Below are positions 48,446 to 58,279 of a stretch of DNA of 64,000 bases, piece after piece. The translations under genes and the position numbers were made by a program. Under the pieces are notes generated by a model. That model saw nothing but the letters and a program-made list of their open reading frames with translations. It searched no databases and was not told the DNA's origin. Origin of the DNA: Candidatus Saccharimonadota bacterium (lineage in GTDB: Bacteria > Patescibacteriota > Saccharimonadia > Saccharimonadales > Saccharimonadaceae); the NCBI GenBank assembly GCA_017511645.1, contig JAFWJH010000003.1:1-64000 (forward strand), in the 5' to 3' direction. Numbering within the stretch: position 1 is the first letter of the stretch; every line of letters starts with the position of its first letter.

Positions 48446-48757
48446 AGTTGGGTCACAAAAAAGTGCCCCACACCGCACCTAAATAAATTACTAATTTCGG
48501 CTATACTACTTCCAGTGTAGCAGAAATTGCGTGCTTTTGAAACCCTTTCGGCTTTTGAATTTCTTCATGGTTCACAAGTTTATAAGTATTACCTCCACTT
48601 AGAAAGGCCCACTTCGAAGGCATAGCAATCCCTCTAACCGGCGGGCCCCAAATTGTGTGAGGTGGGTTACGCTCCGGGGGTTCACCCGGTATAGTAGTGA
48701 AGCGTTAGAGGGCCAAAAAGACCTTAGGTGATGCCCACCCTTACCTAAGGTCTTTTT
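48446..48757 (+). ncRNA. Orphan structured RNA of about 310 nt upstream of topA
   Basis: Predicted start 6-7 nt after the -10 box; end at an intrinsic terminator. No ORF of note. Helices seen: AATTTC/GAAATT (48493-48498 with 48523-48528) enclosing GCTATACT/AGTGTAGC (48500-48507 with 48514-48521); CCCTCTAAC/GTTAGAGGG (48630-48638 with 48704-48712) enclosing CCGGG/CCCGG (48674-48678 with 48685-48689). Length resembles RNase P RNA, but I cannot find its conserved GAGGAAAGUCC or ACAGAA cores, nor tmRNA or SRP signatures. Either a very divergent housekeeping RNA or a new one. Confidence 0.7.
48716..48757 (+). terminator. Strong intrinsic terminator of the orphan RNA
   Basis: AGACCTTAGGT (48719-48729) pairs perfectly with ACCTAAGGTCT (48743-48753), flanked by an A run before and a T run after. 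It separates the RNA from topA. Confidence 0.92.
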
Positions 48758-48799
48758 TGTTATTAAAAATATCAAGATGTTTATGCTTGCGTGATGTGA

Positions 48800-48805
48800 T
48801 ATTAT
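48800..48805 (+). promoter_or_regulatory. -10 box of topA (leaderless)
   Basis: TATTAT at 48800-48805 lies 6 nt before the topA ATG at 48812, so topA has its own promoter beyond the RNA terminator. Confidence 0.5.
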
Positions 48806-48811
48806 AGTATT

Positions 48812-51115
48812 ATGTCTAAAAACTTAGTGATAGTAGAGAGCCCAGCAAAGGCACACACGATCGAGAAGTATCTTGGATCGGATTTTAAGGTGCTGGCTAG
48901 CGTAGGACATATTCGTAAAGATACAAAAGTAGATAAAACTACTTTTGATGTGACTTACGAAATTGACCCTGGGCATAAATCTATTATTACCGAGCTTAAA
49001 AAAGAAGCTAAGGCGGCTGATAAAATCTGGCTCGCGACCGATGAAGACCGCGAAGGCGAATCGATTTCTTGGCATCTATGTGAAGTACTGAAACTACCAA
49101 AAGACACAGCCAGAATTACTTTTCATGAAATTACCAAGCCGGCGCTAGAAAATGCCATTAAAAACCCACGCACAGTAGACATGGATATGGTGGCTAGCCA
49201 ACAGGCGCGGCAGACTTTAGATATGTTAGTGGGGTATGATCTGTCTGATATCGTGCGGAAAAAAGTACCGGGTGCGATATCGGCAGGGCGAGTACAAAGC
49301 CCAGCACTGCGGCTAGTAGTGGAACGCGAAAAAGATATTGATAAGTTTGAAAGCAAGTTTAGCTTTAAAGTTACTGGGAAATTTACTAAAAACACGGCTG
49401 GTTTTGACGCTGTCTTAGATGGTAGAGGCCCAGAAACTGAAGATGATGCCAAAAAATTATTAGAGAAACTTACTGATGCTGAGTTTAATGTATCGGATGT
49501 AGAAGAAACTGAAGGCTCCAAGGCCAACCCGGTACCATTTACCACGGCGGCTTTGCAGATTGAGGCAAACTCTAAACTTGGGTTTTCGTCGCGCACCACG
49601 ATGAGTGCAGCACAAGGGCTATACCAAGCTGGCTTAATCACTTATCACAGAACCGACTCGTTGAATTTATCCACTCAAGCGATTGGAGCGATATCTGGGT
49701 ATGTCGAAGAAAACTTTGGTAAAAAATATCTCAAGGTGCGACATTTCAAAACCAAAGACGCCAGTGCGCAAGAGGCACATGAGGCAATTCGTCCGACCAA
49801 TATCGCAAATTTAAATGCTGGTAAGAATGATTACGAGAAGCGGCTTTATAGATTAATCTGGACGCGGACGGTAGCCACGCAAATGGCAAATGCTAAGGTC
49901 GCCAAAACTACCATCAAAATTACTGGGGAAAATGAGATATTTGTTGCAAAAGGCGAAGTGGTGATTTTTGATGGTTTCCTCAAAGTCTATGGCAGTTCAA
50001 AAGATTCGGAATTACCAAAGGTGGCGAAGGGCGACAAGCTAGATTGTCTTGAGATTACCGCACGGCAAACTTTTGCCAAACCGCCGGCTAGATACACTGA
50101 AGGTTCGCTAGTAAAAAAGCTCGAGGAGCTAGGTATTGGCCGGCCATCTACCTATGCGTCGATCATGACGGCGATCCAGGCGCGCGGATACGTAGTGAAG
50201 GGCGAAAGCGAAGGCGAAGAGCGTGAAGCGATTGAGCTAAAAGCTAAAAATAATAAAATAACACGCACTGTAGTAAAAGAAAAGTTTGGTGCCAACAAGG
50301 GTAAGCTAATCCCCACACCAATCGGCGAGCTGGTGTCTGGATTTTTGACTGATAATTTTAAAAATATCGTAGATTATAAGTTTACGGCAAATATCGAAAA
50401 GGATTTGGACCTCGTGGCCGACGCGAAGTTGGAGCGCGTAAAGATGTTGAAAGATTTTTATGGGCCGTTTCATGATACGGTGCTGGTCGCTAATGGTGTA
50501 GAACGCTATAATAACGCCCGACTTCTAGGACATCATCCTGAGACGGGTCAACCGATTTACGCTAAAGTAGGGAAGAATGGTGGGTTTATTCAGCTAGGCG
50601 ACAACGAAAAGGAAGCCGGCGAAAAGCCACGTTTTGCGCCTTTGCCAAAGCGAAAATCTGTTAAAACTGTAAACTTAGACCAAGCCTTAAAGCAGTTGGC
50701 TTTGCCGGCTCTGCCACGTGTGCTGGGTAAAGCGCCAGATGGAACAGAATTAATTGCCGCAAATGGTCCATTTGGCCCGTATCTTAAAGGTGGCAAATAT
50801 AATATCCCGATGAAAGATTCTGACCCCTATACGGTGACGCTAGAAGAGGCTCTGCCTTTGTATCAGGCTAAAGTGGACTCAATTATTGCCGACTGGGGCG
50901 AGATTATGATTATAAATGGTGCCTATGGGCCATACGTCAAGGGACCTGGCCGGCGCAACAATGTAAAAATCCCGAAAGAAACCAATCCTAAGACGATTAC
51001 GCTTAAGCAAGCCGAAGAAATGCTGGCCAACAAGCCAAAAAAAGCGACTCGTCGTGGTGTACGTGGTGGCACAAAAAAGAAGACCACTACCAAAAAGAAA
51101 ACATCAAAGAAATAA
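48812..51115 (+). CDS. topA: DNA topoisomerase I (zinc-finger-free)
   Basis: Type IA topoisomerase relaxing negative supercoils. 767 residues. Toprim VIVESPAKAHTIEKYLG, ATDEDREGESI, catalytic Tyr in LITYHRTDSLNL, then EGSLVKKLEELGIGRPSTYA. The C-terminal region lacks Cys4 zinc ribbons and instead has repeated toprim-C segments (NGGFIQLGDN, NGPFGPYLKGGK, NGAYGPYVKGPG) and a Lys-rich tail (KKKTTTKKKTSKK), as in actinobacterial TopA. It abuts the convergent obgE gene with no gap. Confidence 0.97.
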   Translation: MSKNLVIVESPAKAHTIEKYLGSDFKVLASVGHIRKDTKVDKTTFDVTYEIDPGHKSIITELKKEAKAADKIWLATDEDREGESISWHLCEVLKLPKDTARITFHEITKPALENAIKNPRTVDMDMVASQQARQTLDMLVGYDLSDIVRKKVPGAISAGRVQSPALRLVVEREKDIDKFESKFSFKVTGKFTKNTAGFDAVLDGRGPETEDDAKKLLEKLTDAEFNVSDVEETEGSKANPVPFTTAALQIEANSKLGFSSRTTMSAAQGLYQAGLITYHRTDSLNLSTQAIGAISGYVEENFGKKYLKVRHFKTKDASAQEAHEAIRPTNIANLNAGKNDYEKRLYRLIWTRTVATQMANAKVAKTTIKITGENEIFVAKGEVVIFDGFLKVYGSSKDSELPKVAKGDKLDCLEITARQTFAKPPARYTEGSLVKKLEELGIGRPSTYASIMTAIQARGYVVKGESEGEEREAIELKAKNNKITRTVVKEKFGANKGKLIPTPIGELVSGFLTDNFKNIVDYKFTANIEKDLDLVADAKLERVKMLKDFYGPFHDTVLVANGVERYNNARLLGHHPETGQPIYAKVGKNGGFIQLGDNEKEAGEKPRFAPLPKRKSVKTVNLDQALKQLALPALPRVLGKAPDGTELIAANGPFGPYLKGGKYNIPMKDSDPYTVTLEEALPLYQAKVDSIIADWGEIMIINGAYGPYVKGPGRRNNVKIPKETNPKTITLKQAEEMLANKPKKATRRGVRGGTKKKTTTKKKTSKK

Positions 51116-52498
<1,383 letters not shown>

Positions 52499-52533
52499 TT
52501 AATTATGCCATACTTATTGATAAAAATCAATGC

Positions 52534-52562
52534 TTGACAACAAAAAAGTTATGCTTTATTAT
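52534..52562 (+). promoter_or_regulatory. Promoter of the small RNA upstream of trmD
   Basis: TTGACA (52534-52539) and TATTAT (52557-52562) are separated by 17 bp. The predicted start is near 52568. Confidence 0.75.
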
Positions 52563-52567
52563 AGACA

Positions 52568-52726
52568 TAAGCTGGTACGCTTCACAGGGGTTCCACTGAT
52601 TTACTTAGTGGAGTGTGGAGACTCGTTAAAAACAAAAACAGCGGATTAAAACAAACCAATGTGCCCCAAGGGTGGGCGCGCATCAGCGCGAAAGAGAGGA
52701 AAGCTGCAAAGTCGCCTCTCTTTTTC
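52568..52726 (+). ncRNA. Small structured RNA of about 160 nt upstream of trmD
   Basis: Bounded by a near-consensus promoter and an intrinsic terminator. A long hairpin near the 5' end pairs CTTCACA with TGTGGAG and TCCACT with AGTGGA (about 52573-52613). The 3' half has GCCC/GGGC and GCGC/GCGC helices (about 52660-52690). trmD has its own -10 box after the terminator, so this is probably a free RNA, though an attenuator is possible. No SRP, 6S or tRNA signature is visible. Confidence 0.65.
52691..52726 (+). terminator. Intrinsic terminator of the small RNA
   Basis: AAAGAGAGG (52691-52699) pairs with CCTCTCTTT (52715-52723), followed by T residues to 52725. Confidence 0.8.
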
Positions 52727-52732
52727 TTGTGG

Positions 52733-52738
52733 TATAAT
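52733..52738 (+). promoter_or_regulatory. -10 box of trmD (leaderless, TGTGGTATAAT)
   Basis: TATAAT with extended TGTGG lies 6 nt before ATG 52745. Confidence 0.6.
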
Positions 52739-52744
52739 AGGGGC

Positions 52745-53389
52745 ATGATAAAGTTTACCATTATTACGCTGTTTCGGGAGGCCTTAGAACCGTATCTCAA
52801 AACTTCGATGATGTGGAAAGCCACCGAAAAAGGCTTGGCAGAGTTTGATTTTGTGAACTTGAGAGATTTTGGACTGGGGCCACACAAATCCGTAGACGAT
52901 ACGCCGTATGGAGGTGGGGACGGAATGCTGCTTCGATGTGAGCCGGTTTTTGCCGCGATTGAGTCTGTAAAGGCCAAAGATCCCGACGCAAAAGTTATCT
53001 TGCCTACCCCGGTAGGGAAGATTTGGAATCAAAAAATGGCCAGATCTATAAAAGACGGACACTACATCATTCTGTGTCCTCACTACGAAGGGTATGACGA
53101 GCGAATTTTGTCGATCGTAGATTACAAAATTTCGCTTGGTAAATACGTGCTTACCGGCGGGGAGTTGCCAGCGCTCATCATTATCGATTCGGTTGTAAGA
53201 TTAATTCCTGGCGTACTAGGTGGGGAAAAGTCGGCTGAGATTGAGAGTTTTTCAGATGGAGACAATCTAGAATATCCACAATATACCAAGCCTTATGATT
53301 TTCGTGGTATGACCGTGCCAGATATCTTACTTTCTGGTAATCACGGTGAGATTGCTAAATGGCGCGAGGACCACAGCGGCAAAGCATGA
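52745..53389 (+). CDS. trmD: tRNA (guanine-N1)-methyltransferase, C-terminally shortened
   Basis: Methylates G37 of tRNA. 214 residues against ~245-255 usually. SPOUT core: DDTPYGGGDGML, CPHYEGYDER, YVLTGGELPALIIIDSVVRLIPGVLG. The Arg of DSVVR is kept. The catalytic Asp expected in the motif DSF appears as Glu (AEIESFSDG). The protein stops at WREDHSGKA, so most of the last helical part of the C-terminal domain is missing. Start 52745 (MIKFTIITLF) is chosen over 52613 because the latter lies inside the small RNA. An ATGA overlap couples it to recG. Confidence 0.93.
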   Translation: MIKFTIITLFREALEPYLKTSMMWKATEKGLAEFDFVNLRDFGLGPHKSVDDTPYGGGDGMLLRCEPVFAAIESVKAKDPDAKVILPTPVGKIWNQKMARSIKDGHYIILCPHYEGYDERILSIVDYKISLGKYVLTGGELPALIIIDSVVRLIPGVLGGEKSAEIESFSDGDNLEYPQYTKPYDFRGMTVPDILLSGNHGEIAKWREDHSGKA

Positions 53390-55401
53390 ACTTGTTTGAT
53401 TCCGTAGACACATTAAAAGGTATTGGCCCCAAGACGGCAGAAACTCTGAGAAAGTTTGGCATCAAGACAGTGCGGGATTTTTTTTACAATTTGCCAAAAG
53501 ATTACGATAATTACGAAGCGCCGACCTCTATTTCGCAGGTTCGGCCCGGCAAGGTAGTAATCAGGGGTAAAATAGACAGCCTCTCTACCCGCCGCGCAAG
53601 AAAGCGAAATTTATCTATCACCGAAGGTGTCATCAGAGATAATACTGGAGCAATTAAGGTGGTGTGGTTTAACCAAAATTACCGAGTGCGGCAGTTTTCA
53701 CCAGAGAAAGAATACTATTTTACCGGTAATTTCGAGCTCAAAAACGGCCGTTATAGCTTAATCTCGCCGTCGGCGGCCGAAGTAGCCGATATCGACCCCC
53801 AGACGGGCCTTAGCCCTATCTACGTGGCTCACGGGGGGTTAAAGTCGCACGATTTCCGGCGTCTGGTAGCAAATTCGCGGGAAAAGTTTAGTGAAATCCC
53901 TGATTTACTACCTACGGTGAAATCTGGTACACGCAAAAATGCCCTATTTTACGCTCATTTTCCTAATTCGGAAAAAACTATCCAGGGGGCGCGTGATTAT
54001 TTGGCCTACGAAGAACTATTTGAGCTGATTTTAGCGGCAAAACTAAACCGCCAAGAAAACGAAAAACTAAAAGCTGCGGAAATACCCTTTGATAAGGCAA
54101 AAATACAAGAATTTGTGGCGAGTTTACCGTTTAAACTAACCAATGCGCAGAGGTTGGCGGCTTGGGAAATCTTCCAAGATATGGAGAAGGGCACGCCGAT
54201 GAATAGGCTTTTACAGGGCGATGTGGGCTCGGGCAAAACTATGGTGGCGGCGCTCGCGGCGTATGAAGCGATTTTACAAGGCCATCAAGTGGCGATTTTG
54301 GCCCCAACGGCGATTTTGGCGACTCAGCACTATGAGGGGCTGAATAGAACCCTCGAAAAATTTGGCGTAAAAACGGCGCTTCTTACAGGGGCGACTAAGA
54401 AAAAGTCTGAGCTCAAAAAAGAAATCGCTAGAGGCAAAATTGACCTAGTGATTGGTACGCATGCCCTGCTTACTGATGATACCGAGTTTTCAAACCTCGC
54501 TCTAGTAGTGATAGATGAGCAACACCGATTTGGTGTGGAACAGAGACAAAAATTGCTCCTAAAATCTCCGTCTGGCCTGGCACCGCATCTACTCGCAATG
54601 ACGGCCACCCCCATTCCGCGCTCATTACAGCTGACGGTATTTGGCGATTTGGACGTTTCGATTTTAAACGAATTGCCGAAGGGGCGTCAGCCGATTACTA
54701 CCAAGATATTAACAGAGCTAGAAACAAAAGAAACTCTATACCCCCAGATTCAGGGCACTATACAAGCTGGACAGCAAGTATATTGGATCTGCAAAGCTAT
54801 CGACGACGACCCGCGCACCGAAACTACCTCTGTAAAATCGCGCTGCACTAAGCTTAAAAATACCTTTCCGCGGGCTAAGGTAGAGTTTTTACACGGGCGG
54901 ATGAAGCCGGCTGAAAAAGACGAAATTATGGAGAAGTTTTCGCGCGGTGAGATTCAGATACTAGTGTCTACTACTGTGGTAGAAGTGGGAGTAGACGTAC
55001 CAAATGCTACTCTAATGACGATTGAAAACGCCGAAAGCTATGGCCTGGCGCAGCTACACCAGCTACGGGGCCGCGTGGGGCGGGGAAATAAGGCGTCGTT
55101 CTGTTATCTACTCACCTCTGGCGATATGCGGCCATCTAGGCGACTGAAAGAGCTCGAAAAATCTACCGATGGCTTTTATTTGGCAGAGGTAGATTTAAAG
55201 CTACGGGGCCCCGGCGAGATCTATGGAGCCTTGCAACATGGGGCGCTGGATCTACGTATTGCTTCGCTCTCTGATACGAAATTGATCCGCCGCGCGCAGA
55301 CAGATGTTGTGCAATTCTTGAAAAATCCTGATAATATGGTAAAATATAAAGAACTGATGAGTGGTATCTCAAAATATCAACAACTAACTACCCTAAATTA
55401 G
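53386..55401 (+). CDS. recG: ATP-dependent DNA helicase RecG
   Basis: Remodels stalled forks and branched DNA. 671 residues. N-terminal wedge/OB domain (LKGIGPKTAETLRKFGI, then RPGKVVIRGKI), Walker A QGDVGSGKTMVAA, Walker B VVIDEQHRFGVEQR, TATPIPRSL, HQLRGRVGRG. Complete and normal in length. Start 53386 (MNLFDSVDTL) makes an ATGA junction with trmD. It ends one base before rsmD. Confidence 0.96.
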   Translation: MNLFDSVDTLKGIGPKTAETLRKFGIKTVRDFFYNLPKDYDNYEAPTSISQVRPGKVVIRGKIDSLSTRRARKRNLSITEGVIRDNTGAIKVVWFNQNYRVRQFSPEKEYYFTGNFELKNGRYSLISPSAAEVADIDPQTGLSPIYVAHGGLKSHDFRRLVANSREKFSEIPDLLPTVKSGTRKNALFYAHFPNSEKTIQGARDYLAYEELFELILAAKLNRQENEKLKAAEIPFDKAKIQEFVASLPFKLTNAQRLAAWEIFQDMEKGTPMNRLLQGDVGSGKTMVAALAAYEAILQGHQVAILAPTAILATQHYEGLNRTLEKFGVKTALLTGATKKKSELKKEIARGKIDLVIGTHALLTDDTEFSNLALVVIDEQHRFGVEQRQKLLLKSPSGLAPHLLAMTATPIPRSLQLTVFGDLDVSILNELPKGRQPITTKILTELETKETLYPQIQGTIQAGQQVYWICKAIDDDPRTETTSVKSRCTKLKNTFPRAKVEFLHGRMKPAEKDEIMEKFSRGEIQILVSTTVVEVGVDVPNATLMTIENAESYGLAQLHQLRGRVGRGNKASFCYLLTSGDMRPSRRLKELEKSTDGFYLAEVDLKLRGPGEIYGALQHGALDLRIASLSDTKLIRRAQTDVVQFLKNPDNMVKYKELMSGISKYQQLTTLN

Positions 55402-55402
55402 T

Positions 55403-55927
55403 ATGTATTCAACAAAAATTACCTCTGGCAAATATCGCGGCCAAACTATCGCCACTCCGGGCTCTGGCACCCACCCGATGGGCTCTAGGGAAAAAATGGC
55501 TCTATTTAATATGATTAGCGGGTATCTGCCGGGCGCAACAGTGTTAGACGCCTACGCCGGCTCTGGAGCACTAGGGATAGAGGCTTTGTCGCGCGGAGCC
55601 AATAAGGTAGTATTCGTAGAAAAAAACTCGCGTGCTGCCAAAGTGATTCGGGAAAACTTAAAGAAATTGGGTCTAACAGAGATGTCATTAGTAACGGAAG
55701 CGGACACTAAAAACTTTGCGCCGACCGATAATTTTGATGTTATTATCGCTGATCCGCCATATGACAATTTTGAGATTAACGGAGCAAAAAACTTAGCAAA
55801 ATCATTAAAAAATGACGGGGTATTTGTATTGTCACACCCTGATGAAGTGCCAGAGATAGAAGGGCTAAAACTTCAAAAAACTCATAAATACGCTGCTGCA
55901 TACATTTCTATCTATACTGCTGCATAA
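55403..55927 (+). CDS. rsmD: 16S rRNA (guanine966-N2)-methyltransferase
   Basis: 174 residues. N-terminal ITSGKYRGQTIATPG, SAM motif VLDAYAGSGALGIEALSRGA and catalytic DPPYDNF are diagnostic. Last gene of the trmD-recG-rsmD operon, one base after recG. Confidence 0.95.
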   Translation: MYSTKITSGKYRGQTIATPGSGTHPMGSREKMALFNMISGYLPGATVLDAYAGSGALGIEALSRGANKVVFVEKNSRAAKVIRENLKKLGLTEMSLVTEADTKNFAPTDNFDVIIADPPYDNFEINGAKNLAKSLKNDGVFVLSHPDEVPEIEGLKLQKTHKYAAAYISIYTAA

Positions 55928-55937
55928 CGGATATGGT

Positions 55938-55966
55938 TTGACTTTTTATATCAAGTGTGATATAAT
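55938..55966 (+). promoter_or_regulatory. Promoter of the sortase-motif protein gene
   Basis: TTGACT (55938-55943), 17 bp, TATAAT (55961-55966), then AAGGAG before ATG 55988. Confidence 0.8.
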
Positions 55967-55987
55967 TAAAAGATAAGGAGTTATTTT

Positions 55988-56452
55988 ATGTATTATCAGG
56001 GAGAAGCGGAGAAAAAAGAACGTCGCAAGATTATCGCTGTGGCTACAGTAGCAGTCACGTTGATTTTGATTTTGATCGTAGCGATTATCGTGGTAGCGAC
56101 TAAGAAATCTAGCCGCACTAATGTCGCTAGCGAAGACAACACTTCATTCGAGCTAGCAGAAGAAACCACAGAAACCAACACCGAAGAAACTGAAGAAGAA
56201 TCTGAAGAAAAAGCGCAAACCGAAGAAAAGACTGAAGAAGAAAACGACGCGACAATCGGCGTAATATCGACCGAAAAAAGCGACGACACTGCGGCTGAGC
56301 CTGCGGCTACGACCGAAACCACAGCTACAGTAGCAGTCATTAGCGAAGAAATGCCTTCGACCGGCCCAGGAGAAATCTTGCCAATCGCAATTATGCTCGG
56401 CACCATAGTAGCATACCTATCTTCGGTAGTGCTAGCAAAAAGAGAAGCTTAA
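55988..56452 (+). CDS. Acidic surface protein with N-terminal anchor and LPXTG-like C-terminal signal
   Basis: 154 residues. A membrane helix at ~15-38, a Glu/Thr-rich disordered centre (ETTETNTEETEEESEE), then MPSTGPGEILPIAIMLGTIV and a short basic end (AKREA): the order of a sortase sorting signal with M in place of L. It could be an anchored spacer or a signal for a class-specific sortase, or simply a two-span protein. No sortase gene is present in this window. Its own promoter and terminator make it a single-gene unit. Confidence 0.75.
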   Translation: MYYQGEAEKKERRKIIAVATVAVTLILILIVAIIVVATKKSSRTNVASEDNTSFELAEETTETNTEETEEESEEKAQTEEKTEEENDATIGVISTEKSDDTAAEPAATTETTATVAVISEEMPSTGPGEILPIAIMLGTIVAYLSSVVLAKREA

Positions 56453-56470
56453 AATCTAGCAAAACACCAA

Positions 56471-56498
56471 AAGCGAGGCACGAAAACCTCGCTTTTTG
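56471..56498 (+). terminator. Intrinsic terminator after the sortase-motif gene
   Basis: AAGCGAGG (56471-56478) pairs with CCTCGCTT (56487-56494), followed by TTT. Confidence 0.88.
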
Positions 56499-56525
56499 GC
56501 GCGGGGTATGTTATAATAGTTTTAC

Positions 56526-56610
56526 GCCCGGATGGTGGAATTGGTAGACACGTATGCCTTAGGAGCATATGCCGCAAGGTGTGCAGGTTCAAATCCTGTT
56601 CCGGGCACCA
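56526..56610 (+). tRNA. tRNA-Leu, anticodon TAG
   Basis: Acceptor arms GCCCGGA (56526-56532) and TCCGGGC (56600-56606) pair fully; CCA is encoded at 56608-56610. Anticodon stem TATGC/GCATA with loop CTTAGGA gives TAG (56560-56562), reading CUN leucine codons. A long variable arm typical of tRNA-Leu and a GGTTCAAATCC T-arm are present. A TATAAT lies about 10 nt upstream. Confidence 0.96.
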
Positions 56611-56622
56611 AGTTGAGATCTG

Positions 56623-56645
56623 AAATCGCGAGAGCGATTTTTTTT
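56623..56645 (+). terminator. Intrinsic terminator after tRNA-Leu
   Basis: AAATCGC (56623-56629) pairs with GCGATTT (56634-56640), loop GAGA, followed by a T run to 56645. Confidence 0.88.
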
Positions 56646-56665
56646 GTGCTATAATCGTAAGCAGT

Positions 56666-58255
56666 ATGGGAAAAATCACGAAGTATCTGAACCAGTTGAT
56701 CGTCGGAAATGTTTTTGACACGCCGGAAATACTAGAAACTTACTCCACTGACCGTTCGGTACTCAAAATCAAACCTAAGTTTGTAGCTTTTCCAGAGTCT
56801 ACTGATGATATTCGTAAGCTTCTCAGATTTTTTAATCAAATCGCAACAAAAGACATCCCGGCATCAGTGACCGTATGCGGCTCGGGATTAGACGAGGGCG
56901 GGGCTGATTTATCATCGGGGCTAGTCATTTCTACAGAAAAACTCAACCGGATGCTAGAAATTGACCCACGCGAGAGGTTGGTGCGAGTACAGGCCGGTAT
57001 CACTTTGAAGGAGCTTAATACCGCACTCTCCGTGTCTGGCCTCACGATACCAATAAGTGGCCATAGCGGTGATACAATTGGCGGGCTGATTTCAAACAAC
57101 CCGGTGGATAATTGGAGCGGCAAATATGGCGGCATCTCTAATTTTGTCGAACGGATTGAAGTGGTGCTAGCAAACGGCGAGTGCCTACAAACTTCGAGAA
57201 TGAAAAACTACTATGTTGCCAAAAAAGCGGTTGAAAAGTCTCTCGAGGGCGACATTTATCGTAAAATTTCGAAACTATTAAAATCTAAAGTAGCGATAGT
57301 CAAGGGGATCGAACAAAACATAGTACGTGACAAAAGCGGCTATCCTACCATTGCCAAAGCCCAGCGCAAAGACACACTAGACTTGATGCCACTATTCTTT
57401 GGAGCACAGGGCACACTTGGCGTAGTGTCGGAAGTAATTCTACGTGCGGTGCCACTAAGCAAAAAACCAGCCCGTCTGGTGGCAACTTTTAAAGAACTTG
57501 GGTCGGCGCTAGAGTTCGCGCACAAAATCAAGGATCTAAAGCCACGCGAGATTAATCTATGCGACCTTAAAATCATCCAGGAAGCACGCGAATCCGGCAA
57601 AAACCTAGACGGCGTGATCCGCAAACTAGAGGATGGTTTTGTGATTTTTGCGAGTTTTGATGAAAAAGTCAATAGCTGCCTGAAAAAAGTTTCACTTCTG
57701 CAGAAAAAACTGCCACGCGGCGCAAAGTTGATCTTGGAGTCGCCCGAAAACACTCTAGCACTAAACGAATTTGAAAACGCCTTGCCGGTGTATCTAAATT
57801 CGCCGAAAAATGGCGAACGAGTGCCGATTTTGAATAATTTTTATTTACCCGAATATACGATTGATAGCTTTATGAAGGATCTAGAAGTACTAAAACAGAA
57901 GCTAGGCTTAGATTTGGCGTTGTTTGGGTCGTATCTAACGAATAATTATAATCTTCGGCCAAAGTTTGATTTAGAGGATAAAGATTTTAATAAAAAAGCG
58001 GCGACTTTTTTGCGGGCGGGCGCATACGTGATTAATCGCCAGGGTGGCAAGCTGGCCGGCGGCACGCCAGAAGGCCGAGTCAAAGCTGTGGTAACCAACA
58101 CCGAACTAAAAGATGCCGAAAAAGACCTTTACGACGAAATCAAAAAGATTTTTGACCAAAACAATATTTTGAACCCAGACGTCAAGCTGGGAGCCAGCTC
58201 AAAGTTTACGCTGACGCATTTTCGGTCTACTAGTCTACCCAAGATTATGGTATAA
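56666..58255 (+). CDS. FAD-linked oxidase (GlcD/D-lactate dehydrogenase-like)
   Basis: 529 residues. PCMH-type FAD-binding domain ~35-240: FVAFPESTDDIRKLLRFF, VRVQAGITLKELN, SGHSGDTIGGLISNN, FFGAQGTLGVVSEVILR. The C-terminal cap carries NRQGGKLAGGTPEG and ends with FDQNNILNPDVKLG, typical of the family. It oxidises a 2-hydroxy acid or similar donor, D-lactate being the common substrate. No Fe-S partner subunit is nearby. TATAAT (56650-56655) lies 10 nt before the ATG. Confidence 0.88.
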   Translation: MGKITKYLNQLIVGNVFDTPEILETYSTDRSVLKIKPKFVAFPESTDDIRKLLRFFNQIATKDIPASVTVCGSGLDEGGADLSSGLVISTEKLNRMLEIDPRERLVRVQAGITLKELNTALSVSGLTIPISGHSGDTIGGLISNNPVDNWSGKYGGISNFVERIEVVLANGECLQTSRMKNYYVAKKAVEKSLEGDIYRKISKLLKSKVAIVKGIEQNIVRDKSGYPTIAKAQRKDTLDLMPLFFGAQGTLGVVSEVILRAVPLSKKPARLVATFKELGSALEFAHKIKDLKPREINLCDLKIIQEARESGKNLDGVIRKLEDGFVIFASFDEKVNSCLKKVSLLQKKLPRGAKLILESPENTLALNEFENALPVYLNSPKNGERVPILNNFYLPEYTIDSFMKDLEVLKQKLGLDLALFGSYLTNNYNLRPKFDLEDKDFNKKAATFLRAGAYVINRQGGKLAGGTPEGRVKAVVTNTELKDAEKDLYDEIKKIFDQNNILNPDVKLGASSKFTLTHFRSTSLPKIMV

Positions 58256-58279
58256 TGTATAAAATTATAGGAGTTATTC

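Noticed and set aside
48446-48757. RNase P RNA, tmRNA or SRP RNA identity for the orphan transcript
   Set aside because: Length would fit RNase P, but none of the conserved core sequences of these RNAs could be found by eye; kept as unidentified.
52613-52744. N-terminal extension of TrmD starting at 52613
   Set aside because: It would cover a small RNA with its own promoter and terminator; family alignment and a -10 box place the start at 52745.
56521-56660. Additional tRNA beside tRNA-Leu
   Set aside because: Only one cloverleaf can be formed; the downstream hairpin is a terminator.
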